DNA from: Pseudomonadota bacterium
GTDB lineage: Bacteria; Desulfobacterota; Desulfobulbia; Desulfobulbales; Desulfocapsaceae
Length of the DNA: 64,000 nucleotides
Direction: 5' to 3'
Assembly: GCA_023412495.1 (NCBI GenBank)
Contig: JAEYNP010000114.1
Span: 1-64,000, forward strand
Shown: piece by piece, positions 63,296 through 64,000 of the stretch
Position numbering within the stretch: position 1 is the first letter of the stretch
Layout: every line of letters begins with the position of its first letter
Translations under genes and position numbers: made by a program
Notes under the pieces: generated by a model
The model's database searches: none
Told to the model about the DNA's origin: nothing
The model's input: only the letters and a program-made list of their open reading frames with translations

Positions 63296-64000
63296 ATGGC
63301 GGTTTTTGAGTATCGGGCTCTGGATGCAAGGGGCAAAAAACAAAAAGGGATAATAGACGCGAACAGTGAGGTCCAGGCTCGGACGAAGCTTCGCTCGATG
63401 GGGAAATTTCCGGTCTCGATCACTTTGACGAGCAAGGAACTGAGCAAGAGCGACGGTCAACGCAGGAGACTGATTCTTTTCAGGCGCGTCAAGTCCCAGG
63501 AAGTGACGCTGATGACCAGGCAACTGGCAACCTTGCTGGGAGCCGGTATCCCTCTGGTTCAGGCACTCGACTCTCTGATGGCGCAGACCCGGAACTCCAT
63601 GTTGAAAAAGGTCATAGCCCAGATCAAGGGGGCAGTGAACGAAGGTAACAGTCTTACCAACGCCCTTGGGGAACACCCCCGAATTTTTTCCTCCGTTTTT
63701 ATCAATATGGTGCGCGCCGGGGAGGCGTCAGGAACGCTGGATATCGTCCTCGAGCGGCTTGCCGATTTTTCGGAGAAAAGGGATGAATTGCAGGGACGAT
63801 TCCGGGCGGCGCTCGTTTACCCCATTTTCATGGCGGTCATCGGCGCCGCCATTCTCTTTATTCTCATTACCTATATCGTTCCCAACATCACCCAGGTATT
63901 TGCCGATATGAACAGGGTGCTGCCGCTGCCGACGCTCTTTCTCATCGCCCTGAGCGATGTCCTGAAAAATTACTGGTGGGTCGTTCTCCTGCTTTTCGGC
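63296..64000 (+). CDS. gspF: Type II secretion/type IV pilus inner-membrane protein GspF (partial, runs off the right edge)
   Basis: The first 235 residues of a GspF/PilC-family platform protein: FEYRALDARGKKQKGIIDA at the N-terminus, VTLMTRQLATLLGAGIPLVQALDSL (about 70-94), FINMVRAGEASGTLDIVLERLA (about 137-158) and the first transmembrane segment (YPIFMAVIGAAILFILITYIVPNI, about 178-201). The ATG has AAGGG about 7 bases upstream. Details such as the MAVFEYRALD opening favour the type II secretion branch. No gspE lies upstream; the operon seems to begin here. PilD at 46676 would process its pseudopilins. Confidence 0.93.
   Translation, partial: MAVFEYRALDARGKKQKGIIDANSEVQARTKLRSMGKFPVSITLTSKELSKSDGQRRRLILFRRVKSQEVTLMTRQLATLLGAGIPLVQALDSLMAQTRNSMLKKVIAQIKGAVNEGNSLTNALGEHPRIFSSVFINMVRAGEASGTLDIVLERLADFSEKRDELQGRFRAALVYPIFMAVIGAAILFILITYIVPNITQVFADMNRVLPLPTLFLIALSDVLKNYWWVVLLLFG

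Noticed and set aside
63127..63309. 60-codon frame overlapping the gspF start
   Set aside because: TTG start without ribosome-binding site; overlaps gspF and shows no family features.

Overview
The window reads as chromosome of a sulfate-reducing Desulfobacterota, most likely near Desulfobulbales. The main reason is a complete dsrMKJOP operon (40762-45890), the membrane electron-transfer complex of dissimilatory sulfate reduction. A two-subunit biotin-dependent carboxylase, a CcsA-type cytochrome c assembly gene, LptD and MltA/MltB (Gram-negative envelope) and a probable selenoprotein agree with this. Base composition and gene style look even throughout. I see no prophage, integrase, transposase, CRISPR array or rRNA. 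Placement below phylum is inference.

Layout. 1-8520: heptamer tandem repeat, NUDIX/hydrolase fusion, tandem ribbon-helix-helix protein, membrane diguanylate cyclase, CcdA-like protein, RarD, Tex. 8433-16728: FHA protein, then the leftward genes carA-carB and ftsH-folP. 16735-20782: a palindromic dispersed repeat, the carboxylase pair, and an element with terminal inverted repeats. 20781-27049: rhomboid protease, cupin, a three-domain rhodanese interrupted in frame by UGA with a SECIS-like hairpin (probable selenoprotein), a Rossmann-like protein, and the leftward unit lipoprotein-ydbL-cmoA-cmoB. 27285-29129: a divergent biotinyl-like protein followed by a divergent biotin ligase. 29290-32128: recO, a RodZ-like protein and a SurA-like chaperone, separated by dispersed repeats. 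32259-37515: thioredoxin-like protein behind a promoter that overlaps a perfect palindrome, a tiny exported protein, a methyltransferase, then siroheme synthase N-domain, ccsA, hemA and an overlapping unknown gene. 37643-45955: tail-specific protease, an RsbRD-like gene and dsrMKJOP. 46014-50645: flavodoxin-fold protein, prepilin peptidase, pyrK-pyrD-aroA. 50768-54876: overlapping leftward cluster DHH phosphoesterase-mltB-mltA-SAM hydrolase family. 54944-60565: lptD, a long RNase E/G with a disordered N-terminal extension, tRNA-Arg and terminator. 60717-64000: PAP2 phosphatase, a broken YrbL-like kinase remnant, ExoD, and the start of gspF running off the right edge.

How the parts fit. DsrMKJOP moves electrons between the membrane quinone pool and the cytoplasmic sulfite-reduction machinery. 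The hem/sirohaem/ccs cluster supplies tetrapyrroles and cytochrome assembly that such an organism needs: sirohaem for DsrAB, haem c for DsrJ. The carboxylase pair would replenish oxaloacetate, and the biotin ligase 8 kb away may serve it. CarAB with PyrKD is pyrimidine synthesis. LptD, MltA, MltB, SurA-like, RodZ-like, ExoD and PAP2 are envelope functions.

Strongest unusual signals: the UGA-containing rhodanese (22468-23811), three families of small dispersed palindromic repeats, and the biotinyl-like/ligase pair in which both partners depart from their family motifs.
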